Origin: an uncultured Prevotella sp.
GTDB taxonomy: Bacteria; Bacteroidota; Bacteroidia; Bacteroidales; Bacteroidaceae
Direction of reading: 5' to 3'
DNA length: 39,521 nt
NCBI GenBank assembly: GCA_937906495.1
Contig: CALCVT010000133.1
Location: 1 to 39,521, forward strand
The translations under genes were made by a program, and so were the position numbers. Shown one piece after another: positions 25,323 through 34,048 of this stretch. Positions within the stretch are counted from its first letter, which is position 1. Each line of letters starts with the position of its first letter. The notes under the pieces were generated by a model, which saw only the letters and a list, made by a program, of their open reading frames with translations, was not told the DNA's origin and made no database searches.

Positions 25323-25350
25323 GGGCAGGATTTTGAAAGGGTGAAACTAA

Positions 25351-25410
25351 CTGAGGCGGAACTGACTCAAGGCAGCAACTTGAAGGTGAGCCTTGAACCA
25401 GTTCCGTCAG
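25351..25410 (-). terminator. Long hairpin between purD and the membrane-protein gene
   Basis: An imperfect inverted repeat pairs 25351-25373 with 25390-25410; GGAACTG and TCAAGGC arms match apart from two mismatches and a 2-nt bulge. It lies 19 nt after the purD stop on the minus strand. There is no strong T tract, so it may be a partial terminator, an attenuator or an RNA-stability element. Confidence 0.5.
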
Positions 25411-25428
25411 TATGAATGAGATTGTTAT

Positions 25429-26694
25429 TTAAAGGTCTTGACCGATGTCGGAGCGGAAGTATTTCTTTTCGAATTCGATTTGTCGGGCGCCTTCCATCGA
25501 TTTGGCCAGCGCTTCGGCCTTGTCCTTGCCATATGAGCTGACGGCAATGACACGTCCACCGGCCGTAACCAGTTGACCATCCTTAATGGCGGTGCCTGCA
25601 TGGAACACAACACTGCCTTCAACCTCGGCCTTTGCAATGGGAAATCCTTTTTCGTAAGCTTCGGGGTAACCACCCGATACGCACATTACGCAAACGGCAG
25701 CTCGTTCGTCAAAACATACTTCGTATTCATCAAGGTTGCCTTTGGCAACGCCTTCGAAAAGCTCTACCAAGTCGGTTTTGAGGCGTAGCATAACAGTTTC
25801 AGTTTCGGGGTCACCCATGCGGCAGTTGTATTCAATCACCTTGGGCTGTCCGTCGCAGTTGATGAGTCCAAAGAAAATGAAACCTTTGTAGTCAATGCCC
25901 TCTGCCACCAGTCCGTCAACGGTGGGGCGAATAATCTCGTCCTCTACCTTTTTCATCCAGGCTTTGTCGGCAAATGGAACGGGCGAAACAGAGCCCATTC
26001 CTCCGGTGTTGAGGCCGGTATCGCCCTCGCCAATACGTTTGTAGTCTTTAGCTTCGGGCAGAATTTGGTAGTGCTTGCCGTCGGTAAGTACAAAAACCGA
26101 GCATTCAATGCCCGAAAGGAATTCTTCGATCACAACACGGCTCGAAGCATTGCCAAACATGCCTCCCAGCATCTCGCGCAGTTCCTTTTGTGCCTCTTCG
26201 AGAGTCGGCAGGATGAGCACTCCTTTGCCGGCGCAGAGTCCGTCGGCCTTGAGTACGTAAGGAGCTTTCAGCGTTTCGAGAAAACGGCATCCTTCTTCAA
26301 CCTGCGTGCCGTCGAAGGTGGCATAGGCCGCAGTCGGAATGTTGTGGCGCTTCATGAAGCCCTTGGCAAAGTCTTTTGAGCCTTCAAGTACAGCTCCAGC
26401 CTTCGACGGACCGATAACGGGAACGTGCTTTACGCGGCTGTCGTTCTGAAAGTAATCGTAGATGCCCTTAACCAGCGGATCTTCGGGGCCGACAATAACC
26501 ATGTCAACATGTTGTTCGGCCACAAAACGCGCAATTGCATCGAAGTCGTCGGCCTTTATGGCCACGTTTTCGCCAACTTGTGCTGTGCCGGCGTTGCCCG
26601 GTGCAATAAAGAGTTTGTCCGTACGCGGACTTTGTGCAATTTTCCATGCCAGCGCGTGTTCGCGGCCACCGCTGCCCAAGAGTAAAAGTCTCAT
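25429..26694 (-). CDS. purD: Phosphoribosylamine-glycine ligase
   Basis: This is a 421-residue cytoplasmic ATP-grasp enzyme of purine synthesis; it joins glycine to 5-phosphoribosylamine to form GAR. It starts MRLLLLGSGGREHALAW, the typical N-terminus with the glycine-rich loop. The ATP-grasp region includes KADGLCAGKGV, and metal and substrate contacts lie in EYNCRMGDPETE. The C-domain includes GGYPEAYEKGFPI. Full length. An in-frame ATG at 26751 lies upstream of the -7 box at 26722-26729, so 26694 is the real start. It leads a minus-strand series with the membrane protein, YqaA and metal transporter genes, although the hairpin after it may uncouple them. Confidence 0.98.
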   Translation of the reverse strand: MRLLLLGSGGREHALAWKIAQSPRTDKLFIAPGNAGTAQVGENVAIKADDFDAIARFVAEQHVDMVIVGPEDPLVKGIYDYFQNDSRVKHVPVIGPSKAGAVLEGSKDFAKGFMKRHNIPTAAYATFDGTQVEEGCRFLETLKAPYVLKADGLCAGKGVLILPTLEEAQKELREMLGGMFGNASSRVVIEEFLSGIECSVFVLTDGKHYQILPEAKDYKRIGEGDTGLNTGGMGSVSPVPFADKAWMKKVEDEIIRPTVDGLVAEGIDYKGFIFFGLINCDGQPKVIEYNCRMGDPETETVMLRLKTDLVELFEGVAKGNLDEYEVCFDERAAVCVMCVSGGYPEAYEKGFPIAKAEVEGSVVFHAGTAIKDGQLVTAGGRVIAVSSYGKDKAEALAKSMEGARQIEFEKKYFRSDIGQDL

Positions 26695-26721
26695 AAGTGT
26701 AAATATGTTTGTTTTTGCAGC

Positions 26722-26752
26722 CAAAGTTACACCAAAACGGGCGTAAGGCAAA
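26722..26752 (-). promoter_or_regulatory. Promoter of purD
   Basis: On the minus strand: TTTG (26752-26749), 19-nt spacer, TAACTTTG (26729-26722). The start codon follows 27 nt below the -7 box. Confidence 0.82.
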
Positions 26753-26866
26753 GCCTTTTGCCTAAATCTTTGCTCTTAAAGCCCCGCATTCAAGCTGCAA
26801 ACGTCAACTCTTTGCCTTAAATCTTGCCTTTTAGGCCTTAATAGTTTAGAATGTTTAGCTAATGAA

Positions 26867-26897
26867 TTGCCCGACTAAGTAGAAATCAGTATCTTTG
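26867..26897 (+). promoter_or_regulatory. Promoter of the GH20 gene
   Basis: TTG (26867-26869), 20-nt spacer, TATCTTTG (26890-26897). An in-frame ATG-like start at 26895 lies inside this box, which rules it out and supports the start at 26931. Confidence 0.8.
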
Positions 26898-26930
26898 CTT
26901 CGCAAGAACGAACAAACAACCGAACCATTT

Positions 26931-29258
26931 ATGAATTTGAAATCAAAAATCGCTGCGTTTATCGCGGTAATGGCTACTTGCTGCCCCTTACTCAGCCTGG
27001 CGCAGCATGCAGACTTCCATGTGGTGCCCATGCCCAAGGTGGTAAAGGCCAACCAGGGCGGCAGTTTTAAACTGGATGCGCAAACGCTCATCACTTATCC
27101 CAAAACAGACCGTGAATTGCACAAGAGTGCTGAATATTTAGCCCAATATATTAAAGAGCAGACCGGATTGAAACTGCTGGTATCTACCATGCCGGCACAG
27201 CGTAACTGCATTCGTCTGACAGCTTCGCTCAAAAATACAAATCCCGAAGCCTATAATATCCGGGTAAACAGCGATATCGTGCTCATTGATGGTGCTTCGG
27301 CTGCCGGTGTGTTCTATGGTGTGCAAACCCTCCGTAAGGCTTTGCCCCTTGGTACTACCAGCCAGGTAATTATACCCGGTACCGAGGTCAACGATGAGCC
27401 GCGTTTCAGTTATCGTGGTGCCCACCTCGACGTATCGCGCCATTTCGTTACGGTCGATTCTATTCACCGCTTTATCGATATGCTGGCCTTACACAACATT
27501 AACCGCTTTCACTGGCACTTGACCGACGATCAGGGCTGGCGTATTGAAATCAAAAAATACCCCTTGCTCACCAAAGTGGGCTCAAAGCGTGACCAAACTG
27601 TCATTGGCCACAATTCGGGTAAGTACGATGGCAAGCCCTATGGCGGTTATTACACTCAAAAGCAAATCAAGGAGATTATTAAATATGCTGCCGACCGCTA
27701 TATCACCATTATCCCCGAAATAGACCTTCCCGGACACATGCAGGCTGCGCTTGCCGCCTATCCTGAACTTGGTTGTACCGGAGGCCCGTACAAAGTGTGG
27801 GAGATTTGGGGCGTATCCGACAATGTGCTGTGCGCGGGCAACGACAAAACTTTTGAGTTTATCAACAATGTGCTCGACGAGGTGGTAAAACTCTTTCCCT
27901 CTACCTATATTCATGTTGGTGGCGACGAATGTCCTAAAACACAATGGCAAAAATGCTCTAAGTGCCAGGCACGTATTCAGGCCGAGGGCCTGCAAGCCGA
28001 TGGTAAGCACACTGCCGAAGAGCGCCTGCAGAGCTATGTAATTAAGCGTGCCGAGAATCATCTGAACAAACTTGGCCGTCAGATGATTGGCTGGGACGAA
28101 ACCCTTGAAGGGGGACTGGCTCCCAATGCAACGGTGATGTCATGGCGCGGCGAGGCCGGCGGTATCGAGGCAGCCAAGCAGAAACACGATGTAATCATGT
28201 CGCCCAACACCTATCTCTACTTCGATTATTATCAGACCGATGATACCAAGAATGAGCCCGAAGCCATTGGCGGATTTTTGCCTATCGAGCGTGTTTACAG
28301 CTATGAGCCGATGCCTGCTTCGCTTACCCCAGAGGAGCAAAAGTATATTATTGGCGTGCAGGCCAACTGCTGGACAGAGTATATGAAGACCTACCGCCAG
28401 GTAGAATACATGGAGTTACCGCGTATGGCAGCCCTTTGCGAAGTTCAGTGGAGTCAGCCCGAACATAAAAACTTTAAGGATTTCATGCAGCGTCTGCCCC
28501 GTTTGTTGGACGTTTACCGCCAGCAAAACTACAATTACTCCAAGGTTATTGACAATGTCAAGATGACTTTCGATGTAGACAGCGTTCAGCGTGCCGTTCT
28601 CCTGAGTTTCTCTACCTACGATGGTGCTGATGTGCATTACACCCTTGATGGCTCAGAACCTACTGCCTCTTCGCCCAAGTATACAGCCCCTGTGCCTTTA
28701 AAGCAAAGTTGCAAAATCCGTGCAGCCGCCTTCCGTCATTCGGGCAAGAGTGTCGAGGCAACCGAAGAACTCTTCTTCAACAAATCAACAGCCTGCCCTA
28801 TTACGTTGCTCAGCAAGCCCAACCGCGACTATACCTTTAGCGGTGCCAAACTTCTGGTAGACGGCAAACTCAGCGAGTCAACCAATTTCCGTACCGGCCG
28901 TTGGATGGGTTTCTCGGGCAATGACCTTGAAGCTGTTATCGACCTGTGCCAACCCACCGATATCTCAAAACTAACGGTTCATACCAGTGTTGAAAAGGGC
29001 GACTGGATACTTGATGCACGTGGTCTCGAAATTCAAGGCTCGGACGATGGTGTAAACTTCCGTACATTGGCCAAGGAAGATTACCCGGCTATGAAGGAGT
29101 CCGACCCCAACCAGGTTTATAAGCACAGCTTGACTTTTGCTCCTGTCAAAGTTCGCTATGTCAAGGTCATTGTGCGCTCTGAGCATAGCATGCCCGAGTG
29201 GCACGGCGGTAAGGGCAAGCCCGGCTTCCTCTTTGTCGATGAACTTCAGGTTAATTGA
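26931..29258 (+). CDS. Secreted beta-N-acetylhexosaminidase (GH20)
   Basis: This is a 775-residue exported enzyme with a signal peptide ending LSLAQ (about residue 25). Domains: GH20b-type N-terminal domain (about 35-155), catalytic barrel (about 158-510), a chitobiase C-terminal-like beta domain (HYTLDGSEPT, about 545-620), and a discoidin/F5/8C-like carbohydrate-binding domain (about 630-775). Barrel motifs are RGAHLDVSRHF, FHWHLTDDQGWR, PEIDLPGHMQAAL and HVGGDECP, where Asp332-Glu333 is the substrate-assisted catalytic pair. It removes terminal GlcNAc or GalNAc, as needed for mucin and milk glycans. It has its own promoter and terminator and no SusC/SusD genes beside it. Confidence 0.95.
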   Translation: MNLKSKIAAFIAVMATCCPLLSLAQHADFHVVPMPKVVKANQGGSFKLDAQTLITYPKTDRELHKSAEYLAQYIKEQTGLKLLVSTMPAQRNCIRLTASLKNTNPEAYNIRVNSDIVLIDGASAAGVFYGVQTLRKALPLGTTSQVIIPGTEVNDEPRFSYRGAHLDVSRHFVTVDSIHRFIDMLALHNINRFHWHLTDDQGWRIEIKKYPLLTKVGSKRDQTVIGHNSGKYDGKPYGGYYTQKQIKEIIKYAADRYITIIPEIDLPGHMQAALAAYPELGCTGGPYKVWEIWGVSDNVLCAGNDKTFEFINNVLDEVVKLFPSTYIHVGGDECPKTQWQKCSKCQARIQAEGLQADGKHTAEERLQSYVIKRAENHLNKLGRQMIGWDETLEGGLAPNATVMSWRGEAGGIEAAKQKHDVIMSPNTYLYFDYYQTDDTKNEPEAIGGFLPIERVYSYEPMPASLTPEEQKYIIGVQANCWTEYMKTYRQVEYMELPRMAALCEVQWSQPEHKNFKDFMQRLPRLLDVYRQQNYNYSKVIDNVKMTFDVDSVQRAVLLSFSTYDGADVHYTLDGSEPTASSPKYTAPVPLKQSCKIRAAAFRHSGKSVEATEELFFNKSTACPITLLSKPNRDYTFSGAKLLVDGKLSESTNFRTGRWMGFSGNDLEAVIDLCQPTDISKLTVHTSVEKGDWILDARGLEIQGSDDGVNFRTLAKEDYPAMKESDPNQVYKHSLTFAPVKVRYVKVIVRSEHSMPEWHGGKGKPGFLFVDELQVN

Positions 29259-29279
29259 TACCGTCTATAGCATACGGGC

Positions 29280-29332
29280 TTGGAGCCTGCATCCGAATCG
29301 GCCGATTCAGTGGTGCAGGCTCCAACCTTTTT
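29280..29332 (+). terminator. Terminator after the GH20 gene
   Basis: Perfect 12-bp stem (29280-29291 with 29314-29325, arm TTGGAGCCTGCA), with a perfect palindrome GAATCGGCCGATTC (29295-29308) in the loop, then a T5 run (29328-29332). Confidence 0.85.
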
Positions 29333-29519
29333 AGTTTTGGGGGCATACAGTAGCCGGCCCCTTTATGTGTGAATGATTTAGCCTTAGGCTATTTGTTGCA
29401 GTATTGCCCCAATCAGTATTCAAAACATCCCGAGTCCATCCGGCAGGTATCGTTAAGCCGATACCCCCATACGATACGTTAAAAAGAAAGTAGTATGGGT
29501 GCATCCCAAATATTATGTC

Positions 29520-29527
29520 TACTTTTG
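29520..29527 (+). promoter_or_regulatory. -7 box before the DUF2723 gene
   Basis: TACTTTTG fits TAnnTTTG, 77 nt before the start codon at 29605. No TTG element was found at the usual distance. Confidence 0.5.
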
Positions 29528-29604
29528 CACATTAAACGTTTTGTAGAACGCAAACAATACAACTTATTCCTATACACTAGCTTATAAAACAGCGTTAATC
29601 TCTT

Positions 29605-32600
29605 ATGAAACAGTACAAGTTGGTAAACAACCTCTTCGGTTGGCTTGCCTTTGCCATTGCGGCTTTTACCTACTGCATGACGGTAGAGCCCACGGCGAGC
29701 TTCTGGGATTGCCCTGAGTTCATCACCACCGCTTACAAGCTGGAGGTGGGCCACCCGCCCGGTGCCCCGTTTTTCATGCTCACGGGTAACTTCTTTACAC
29801 AGTTTACGAGCGACCCTTCAAAGGTAGCCTTCTGTGTCAACATTATGTCTGCCCTATTGTCGGCGTTGTGTATTCTATTCCTTTTTTGGACGATTACGCA
29901 CCTGGCGCGTATGTTGCTTACCGACGATGGTAAGGTTACTACCTGGGCTCAGACCATTCTGATTATGGGTTGCGGTATGACCGGTGCCCTGGCCTATACC
30001 TGGAGCGATACCTTTTGGTTTTCGGCTGTCGAAGGCGAGGTTTATGCTTACTCGTCAATGTTTACAGCATTGGTATTTTGGTTGATATTAAAATGGGAAG
30101 ACCATGCCGACGAACCGCATTCCGACCGCTGGCTCATTCTTATCTTCTATCTTACAGGCCTTTCCATTGGTGTACACTTGCTCAACCTGCTTTGCCTTCC
30201 GGCCATTGCACTTGTCTATTACTACAAGCGCAATCCCAATGCCAACCTCAAGGGGTCGGTTGTAGCCTTAGGCGTTTCGATGTTGCTGGTAGCAGCCGTA
30301 CTTTACGGTGTCGTACCCGGCATTGTTAAGGTAGGCGGATGGTTTGAGTGGTTCTTTGTTAACGATTTAGGCATGCCCTTCAATACGGGTATGATTCTCT
30401 ACATCCTGTTGCTTATAATTGTGGTACTTAGTGCCATTTGGAGCACCACCACCTCAAACCGCAAGCGTACCAATCTGCTTTATGGCCTGAGCGTGGCCCT
30501 GCTCGGTATTCCCTTTATGGGACATGGCATGACATCGGCAGTTATAGGCATTGCAGTGTTGATAGCTTTGGGTGTAGTTTTGCAGCTGAAGGGTTCAGAT
30601 GGTAATTATCTGCTCCGTAAGCGCTTTCTCAACACCTCGCTGCTCTGCATGCTGGTATTGATGATTGGCTACTCCTCGTATGCCATTATCGTGATTCGTT
30701 CTACGCAGAACACACCTATGGACCAGAACTCTCCCGAGGATGTATTTACCTTGGGTTCGTACATGAGCCGCGAGCAGTATGGCTCATACCCCTTGCTCAA
30801 GGGCGAAGCCTTCTGTTCGCGCAACCAGGCCCTTCAGGCAGGAGCCATTGACCAAATACGCCGCGACCGTACGCAGCGTAAGGAAAAGGCCAGTGCCGAT
30901 GAGCCCGACCAGTACGAAAATGTAAACGAACCGGTAGGTATCAAATATCCTGGCGGACTCACCATGCTCTTCCCCCGTATGTGGAGTTCAGGCCATACTG
31001 ACTATTACTATCAGTGGCTGGGCGATATAAAGATGAATAGCGTGACCTTCTCAACTCCCGAAGGCTACGAAGTTCCCGGCGAGATGCCCTCGCAGTTCGA
31101 CAATCTGCGCTTCTTCCTGTCCTATCAGGTTAACTTTATGTACTGGCGCTACTTTATGTGGAACTTTGCCGGCCGCCAAAATGATATTCAGAGTCAGGGT
31201 GAACTGGAGCATGGCAACTGGATAACCGGCATCCCCTTTATTGACAATGCGATGTACGGCGACCAGAGCCTCTTGCCCGATGTGCTCAAGCAGAACAAGG
31301 GTCACAATGTGTTCTACTGCCTGCCCCTGTTGCTTGGTTTGTTAGGATTCTTCTGGCAGGCCTTCCGTGGTGATAAGGGCGTGCGCCAGTTCTGGGTAGT
31401 GTTCTTCCTCTTCTTCATGACGGGTCTGGCCATTGTGCTCTACCTTAACCAGCCCCCTGCACAACCGCGTGAGCGCGATTATGCCTATGCAGGTTCGTTC
31501 TACGCCTTTGCCATTTGGATTGGCTTGGGAGTGGCAGCGCTTGCCCGAGGCCTGGAGTACGTGCTTAAAAACAGAACTGCAGTGGCTGCTATAGCTTCGA
31601 TTGCAGGCTTGCTCGTACCCTTGCAGATGGTGAGCCAAACCTGGGACGACCACGACCGTTCCGGCCGTTTTGCCTGTCGCGACTTTGGTTTGAACTACCT
31701 TAATACCCTGCCTGAAAAGGGTAATCCCATTATCTTTACCAATGGCGATAACGATACCTTCCCGCTGTGGTACAATCAGGAAGTAGAAGGTAGCCGTACC
31801 GATGCCCGTGTATGCAACCTCTCGTACTTGCAAACTGACTGGTACACCGACCAGATGCGCCGTCCGGCATACGATTCGCCCGCACTGCCCATCACGTGGG
31901 AGCGTTTGTACTACGTTGACAATGGCAAACATACCTTCTATCCCATCTATCCCGAAGGAAAAGCCAAACTCGATGAGCTCAAGCAGCAAAATCCGGCTGT
32001 CGATCCCTACGAACTCTCTTATATTCTCGACAATTATGTCAAGAAAACCGAGGGTGGTTACTTCCCTACCGACTCTGTAGTTATTACTGTCGATAAAGAG
32101 GCAGTCAAGGCCAGCGGCATGTATTTGCCCTGCCATCCCGACTCCATCCCCGACAAAATGCAGATATCCTTGCGACAAGCTTACGAGAAAGACCGCGGTC
32201 TTTATCGTAACGACGTGATGATTTACGAAATGCTGGCCCGCACCAACTGGAAGCGCCCCATGTATATGAGTGTTACCCTCGGCCCGGGCAACTATGCCGG
32301 ACTTGAAAATTACCTGGTACTCGAGGGTCTTGCCTACCGCATTACGCCGTTTAACTATGGCTTTATGGGTAAGATTGATACCGACTTGATGTATAGTAAC
32401 ATGATGAAGCGCTTTAAGTTTGGCCAGGTCAACACCCCCGGCATCTACCTCGACGAAACGGTAAGCCGCATGTGCAACACCCATCGCCGCATGATGCAGA
32501 TGCTGGTTGAGGAATACCTGCGCAACGGCGAGAAGCAAAAGGCTCTCCAAGTATTGCGCAAGAGCCGCATGAAGTTGCCTTACAGCACCGTGCCCCTTGC

Positions 32601-32928
32601 CGATGACGATTCGCGTCTGGCCATGCTGTGGCTCGATGCCGGCGATAAAAAAGAGGCCGCCCTGGTAGCTAAACAGGTGATTGACTACGACCTGCAATAT
32701 CTAGCCTACCTCAGTTCGCTCGGAGTGGAACGCCTCAATACCTATGCACGCACTGCTTATATGCTTGTGCTGAGCGTGTACGAGGCTGAAGGTGTGCTCA
32801 AAGAGTCGGGCGATGCAAACTATCCGGCTTATCGCAAGCGCATTGAAGATGCTGGCAAAACCGAAGCTTTTGCCTTTGGTGCCCAAATCTACATGCAGCA
32901 AATTCAGCGCATGCAGCAAGGCAAGTAA
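29605..32928 (+). CDS. DUF2723 membrane protein, probable GT-C glycosyltransferase (TMEM260/GT117-like)
   Basis: This is a 1107-residue protein. The first half (to about 700) has roughly twelve or more transmembrane helices. The rest is soluble, with helical repeat-like segments near the end (about 930-1100). The N-terminus has the DUF2723 hallmark: VEPTASFWDCPEFITTAYKL, then VGHPPGAPFF. Its acidic residues (Asp35, Glu38) and HPPG (50-53) sit in the first outer loop, as in GT-C transferases. Another family block is NQPPAQPRERDYAYAGSFYAFAIW. The eukaryotic relative TMEM260 is a protein O-mannosyltransferase (GT117). The function here is inferred from that homology: sugar transfer from a lipid donor outside the inner membrane. 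The polysaccharide deacetylase gene follows after 117 nt. Confidence 0.9.
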   Translation: MKQYKLVNNLFGWLAFAIAAFTYCMTVEPTASFWDCPEFITTAYKLEVGHPPGAPFFMLTGNFFTQFTSDPSKVAFCVNIMSALLSALCILFLFWTITHLARMLLTDDGKVTTWAQTILIMGCGMTGALAYTWSDTFWFSAVEGEVYAYSSMFTALVFWLILKWEDHADEPHSDRWLILIFYLTGLSIGVHLLNLLCLPAIALVYYYKRNPNANLKGSVVALGVSMLLVAAVLYGVVPGIVKVGGWFEWFFVNDLGMPFNTGMILYILLLIIVVLSAIWSTTTSNRKRTNLLYGLSVALLGIPFMGHGMTSAVIGIAVLIALGVVLQLKGSDGNYLLRKRFLNTSLLCMLVLMIGYSSYAIIVIRSTQNTPMDQNSPEDVFTLGSYMSREQYGSYPLLKGEAFCSRNQALQAGAIDQIRRDRTQRKEKASADEPDQYENVNEPVGIKYPGGLTMLFPRMWSSGHTDYYYQWLGDIKMNSVTFSTPEGYEVPGEMPSQFDNLRFFLSYQVNFMYWRYFMWNFAGRQNDIQSQGELEHGNWITGIPFIDNAMYGDQSLLPDVLKQNKGHNVFYCLPLLLGLLGFFWQAFRGDKGVRQFWVVFFLFFMTGLAIVLYLNQPPAQPRERDYAYAGSFYAFAIWIGLGVAALARGLEYVLKNRTAVAAIASIAGLLVPLQMVSQTWDDHDRSGRFACRDFGLNYLNTLPEKGNPIIFTNGDNDTFPLWYNQEVEGSRTDARVCNLSYLQTDWYTDQMRRPAYDSPALPITWERLYYVDNGKHTFYPIYPEGKAKLDELKQQNPAVDPYELSYILDNYVKKTEGGYFPTDSVVITVDKEAVKASGMYLPCHPDSIPDKMQISLRQAYEKDRGLYRNDVMIYEMLARTNWKRPMYMSVTLGPGNYAGLENYLVLEGLAYRITPFNYGFMGKIDTDLMYSNMMKRFKFGQVNTPGIYLDETVSRMCNTHRRMMQMLVEEYLRNGEKQKALQVLRKSRMKLPYSTVPLADDDSRLAMLWLDAGDKKEAALVAKQVIDYDLQYLAYLSSLGVERLNTYARTAYMLVLSVYEAEGVLKESGDANYPAYRKRIEDAGKTEAFAFGAQIYMQQIQRMQQGK

Positions 32929-32941
32929 TTTCTGCTTTTTA

Positions 32942-33012
32942 ACTGACGTGCCTCCTGTCGCACTCCTGCTCCCTTCTGTCATGGAGCAGACCGGGATAGG
33001 GGGTACGTCAGT
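32942..33012 (+). other. Nested inverted repeats between the DUF2723 and deacetylase genes
   Basis: An outer 8-bp pair (ACTGACGT 32942-32949 with ACGTCAGT 33005-33012) encloses an inner 7-bp hairpin (CTGCTCC 32966-32972 with GGAGCAG 32983-32989). A TTTT follows at 33016-33019. It could be a weak terminator or a structured leader of the deacetylase mRNA. Confidence 0.35.
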
Positions 33013-33045
33013 ACCTTTTGTTTCAAAACATAATATCAGCCAATT

Positions 33046-33657
33046 ATGATTATCGAACAACCTGCCTGGTTCTTGCGGTGGCTTTATCCCCATGCCCTTT
33101 GGCGCATGGACAAGCACGAGCGGGCTGTTTACCTCACCTTCGACGACGGCCCCATACCCGAGGTGACACCCTGGGTGCTCGACGTGCTCGACCACTATGG
33201 CATTAAGGCCACCTTCTTTATGGTAGGCGATAACATACGCAAGCATCCCGAGGTGTTCGAAATGGTCAAGGCACGCGGGCACCGCCTGGGTAATCACACT
33301 TTCAATCACATAGGAGGTTTGCGTCATGGCATCCGGTCTTATGTGCGCAATGTAGACAAGGCCAATGTTTACTTGCAAACCAACCTGTTCCGTCCGCCCC
33401 ACGGGTGGATGAAGTGGGACCAGTACATCATGGTCAAGCAGCGCTATAAAGTAGTGATGTGGGATCTCGTAACCCGCGACTACTCCACGCGTCTTAACGG
33501 ACGCGATGTGCTGCTCAATGTGCGCAGGTATGCCCGGCCGGGTAGTATCATCACTTTTCACGATTCGCTTAAAAGTCAAGATAAGTTGCTGTATGCCTTG
33601 CCGCGGGCCATTGAGTGGTTACTGTCGCAGGGCTATACGTTCAAGGTGTTCGACTGA
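33046..33657 (+). CDS. NodB-type polysaccharide deacetylase
   Basis: This is a 203-residue protein with all the carbohydrate esterase 4 motifs: TFDDG (31-35), the metal pair His84 and His88 in GNHTFNHIG, RPPHG (116-120), the D140/W139 region MWDLVTRDY, and ITFHDS with His172. It should remove N- or O-acetyl groups from a polysaccharide or peptidoglycan with a divalent metal. There is no cleavable signal; the N-terminus is short and moderately hydrophobic (WFLRWLYPHALW), so it may be cytoplasmic or membrane-associated. It shares strand with the DUF2723 gene upstream and converges on the minus-strand operon ending at 33873. Confidence 0.93.
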   Translation: MIIEQPAWFLRWLYPHALWRMDKHERAVYLTFDDGPIPEVTPWVLDVLDHYGIKATFFMVGDNIRKHPEVFEMVKARGHRLGNHTFNHIGGLRHGIRSYVRNVDKANVYLQTNLFRPPHGWMKWDQYIMVKQRYKVVMWDLVTRDYSTRLNGRDVLLNVRRYARPGSIITFHDSLKSQDKLLYALPRAIEWLLSQGYTFKVFD

Positions 33658-33872
33658 TGATTTACACAGGTAATGCCGGTTGCAGTTTATGCAGGCAAGA
33701 GCCCTGTGCGCAGTGCTTTATGTAGCATGCAAAGGCACATTCTATGTATGGAAAGACCATCCGGCATAATAGCAGAACGTGCAGAAACTAATTTATAGGT
33801 TCAATATAAACCTCAAAAGTTGGAGATTCTGTTCGAAAAGTGTAAATTTGAATATTCTTAAACGAAGCAGAT

Positions 33873-33924
33873 AAAAAAAACAGAAGGCGGGCTGACTTGT
33901 TAAAGCAAGTCAGCCCGCCTTCTG
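33873..33924 (-). terminator. Strong terminator of the queG operon
   Basis: Perfect 19-bp stem (33881-33899 with 33906-33924), 6-nt loop. On the minus strand it is followed by eight T (33880 down to 33873). It lies 358 nt past the queG stop and is not followed by a T run on the plus strand. Confidence 0.88.
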
Positions 33925-33982
33925 TGCATGCAAAATGAATATTTTATAGCTTTTAGCGCCGTTTTGAACTGCCGGATACGAG

Positions 33983-34048
33983 ATTTCTATCGCTGCGACA
34001 GAAATTTCTATCGCTGCGATAGAATTTTCTGGCCCGCCTGTAGAAAAT
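33983..34048. repeat. Three tandem palindromic units of about 21 bp
   Basis: Unit 1 (33983-34005) and unit 2 (34004-34025) are near-identical palindromes with core TTCTATCGCTGCGATAGAA; unit 1 differs by one base in its right arm. Unit 3 (34024-34048) keeps the AATTTTCT/AGAAAATT flanks but has a GC-rich centre (GGCCCGCCTG). Neighbouring units share flanking bases. This looks like an interspersed palindromic repeat of the REP type in the 3' untranslated region of the queG operon. Confidence 0.7.

Larger units (their letters stand above)
29259..29604. other. Intergenic region between the GH20 and DUF2723 genes
   Basis: This 346-bp stretch holds the GH20 terminator (29280-29332), a small inverted repeat built on GTATCG/CGATAC around 29447-29464 with another CGATAC nearby, and a TACTTTTG -7 box at 29520-29527. 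No gene is visible. Confidence 0.6.

Noticed and set aside
13827..29348. Shared 13-mer TTTGGGGGCATAC near 13827 and 29336
   Set aside because: Several repeated 13-mers are expected by chance in a window of this size, and the flanks do not match.
31342..32697. A 451-codon minus-strand frame opposite the DUF2723 gene
   Set aside because: It lies wholly within a well-supported gene on the other strand and has no recognisable domain. It is a by-product of codon bias, as are the frames at 14254-15024 and 21549-22157.
32701..33579. A 292-codon minus-strand frame across the DUF2723 and deacetylase genes
   Set aside because: Both overlapped genes carry full family motifs; the antisense product matches nothing I know.
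33983..34048. Possible CRISPR-like array
   Set aside because: Units abut and share bases, there are no unique spacers, and no cas genes are present.
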